DNA of 32,137 nt. Origin: Caulobacter sp. (lineage in GTDB: Bacteria; Pseudomonadota; Alphaproteobacteria; Caulobacterales; Caulobacteraceae). The notes under the pieces are model-generated. The model worked only from the letters and a program-made list of their open reading frames with translations. It was not told the origin of the DNA and did no database searches. Numbering within the stretch: the first letter of the stretch is position 1; every line of letters starts with the position of its first letter. Made by a program: the position numbers and the translations under genes. The stretch covers positions 1 to 32,137 of the forward strand of contig JAQGIK010000026.1 of assembly GCA_028291265.1 (NCBI GenBank), read 5' to 3'. Positions 31,290-32,137 of the stretch are shown piece after piece.

Positions 31290-32137
31290 TCAGGTTTCTT
31301 CCTCGTCCTCGTAGCCGACCAGGGCCAGGGCCCGGGCCGGCTGGCCATGCAGTTCGCACCAGCGCAGCAGGCCCTCCTCGCGGCCGTGGGTGATCCACAC
31401 CTCGCCGGGGGACAGCTCGGCCAGGGTGGCGGTCAGTTCGTCCCAGTCGGCGTGGTCGCTGATGACCAGCGGCAGCTCGACGGCCCGTTGACGCGCTCTG
31501 GCGCGAACACTCATCCAGCCCGAGCAGAAGGCGCTGACCGGGTCGGCGAACCGGCGGCTCCAGCGGTCGGCCAGGGCCGAGGGCGGGCAGACGACGATCT
31601 CGCCGGCGAAGTCGCGGCCCTTCTCCTCGGTGGCCGGGGCCAGGGGACCGAGATCGACGCCGTGGCTTTCGTAGAGGCGGTTGAGCTGTTCGAGGGCGCC
31701 GTGGACGTAGATGGTCCGCTCCCAGCCGGCCTCGCGCAACAGCCTGATGACCCGCTGGGCTTTGCCGAGGGCATAGGCGCCGAGCATGTGCGTCCGCTCG
31801 GGGAACTGGGCCAGGCTGGCGATCACCTTGCCGATCTCGCCGGCGTCGTCGGGGTGGCGGAAGACCGGCAGGCCGAAGGTGGCCTCGCTGATGAAGACGT
31901 CGCAGGGGACGGGCTCGAAGGCCTCGCAGGTCGGGTCGCGGCGGCGCTTGTAGTCGCCGCTGACCACCATGGTCAGGCCCTTCCAGCGGACCACCGCCTG
32001 GGCCGAGCCCAGCACGTGGCCGGCCGGGGCGAACGACACCTCGACCCCGTCGCGGGTCGCGCCCTGGCCGTAGTCGAGCGGCTCCTGGCTCTCGGCGAAT
32101 CCCTCGCCGTAGCGCGCGGCCATGATCGCCAGGGTCG
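31290..32137 (-). CDS. ligase-associated DNA exonuclease (MBL fold), 5' end cut off
   Basis: A partial gene running off the right edge; about 282 codons are visible. The metallo-beta-lactamase/beta-CASP pattern is GHVLGSAQ, VVSGDYK, FISEATFG, then SDHADWDEL and VWITHG near the C-terminus. This matches the ligase-associated exonuclease family, which is often found with an ATP-dependent DNA ligase and a DEXH helicase in a DNA-repair cluster. The missing N-terminus should hold the HxHxDH motif. The ATG at 32123 is internal, because the frame stays open upstream (TLAI before it). Confidence 0.88.
   Translation of the reverse strand, partial: TLAIMAARYGEGFAESQEPLDYGQGATRDGVEVSFAPAGHVLGSAQAVVRWKGLTMVVSGDYKRRRDPTCEAFEPVPCDVFISEATFGLPVFRHPDDAGEIGKVIASLAQFPERTHMLGAYALGKAQRVIRLLREAGWERTIYVHGALEQLNRLYESHGVDLGPLAPATEEKGRDFAGEIVVCPPSALADRWSRRFADPVSAFCSGWMSVRARARQRAVELPLVISDHADWDELTATLAELSPGEVWITHGREEGLLRWCELHGQPARALALVGYEDEEET

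Overview
The window is GC-rich (about 70% by eye), densely coded DNA with the gene content of an alphaproteobacterium. The best guess is Caulobacteraceae (Phenylobacterium or Caulobacter-like). The reasons are an HWE-type histidine kinase, the ilvE / MarR / OmpR-type regulator neighbourhood, a candidate promoter resembling the Caulobacter housekeeping consensus, abundant GC-rich double-hairpin repeats, and lipid/aromatic catabolic genes. I saw no rRNA, tRNA, transposase, prophage structural gene or CRISPR array. No gene-free stretch exceeds about 260 bases.

Layout. (1) 36-9931, all on the minus strand, is mainly catabolic: an HSL-type esterase, a feruloyl-CoA-synthase-like ligase, a secreted beta-propeller protein, an epoxide-hydrolase-like enzyme, a second acyl-CoA ligase, a small DUF559 nuclease-like gene, and an aldehyde dehydrogenase. 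(2) 10095-13151, plus strand, is an ABC ATPase/permease pair, a frameshifted small membrane protein and a PAS-HWE histidine kinase. (3) 13075-16841, minus strand, holds a MATE exporter, an M23-type peptidase, a small lipoprotein and an SMP-30 family protein. (4) A Nudix gene (minus) diverges at about 17.6 kb from a 26-residue membrane micro-ORF, a pteridine-reductase-type SDR and folB; three membrane proteins of unknown role follow to 21266. (5) 21370-25481 has ilvE (minus) diverging from marR, a response regulator, a second DUF559 gene and an EnvZ-like kinase. (6) 25646-31188 has a TetR repressor, a family 4 glycosyltransferase, a membrane protein translationally coupled to an M15-type peptidase, a second membrane protein and a DUF4349 lipoprotein. 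(7) The right edge cuts a ligase-associated exonuclease of the metallo-beta-lactamase fold.

The most unusual signal is a family of GC-rich double-hairpin repeats. Ten copies are visible. Eight form four tail-to-tail inverted pairs. Most lie just after stop codons in the sense direction, in three places touching the stop or within three bases of it. The second hairpin changes sequence while keeping its pairing, so structure appears conserved. One pair encloses a DUF559 gene to make a 530 bp unit, and another lies beside a second DUF559 gene that sits between a response regulator and its kinase. This suggests, as inference only, a REPIN-like mobile system in which DUF559 nucleases take the place of the RAYT transposases used by gamma-proteobacterial REPs. 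Other points worth checking are a six-fold 11-bp operator-like array, a TonB-plug-like segment on a beta-propeller protein, and a CRP-like site before the membrane protein/peptidase pair.
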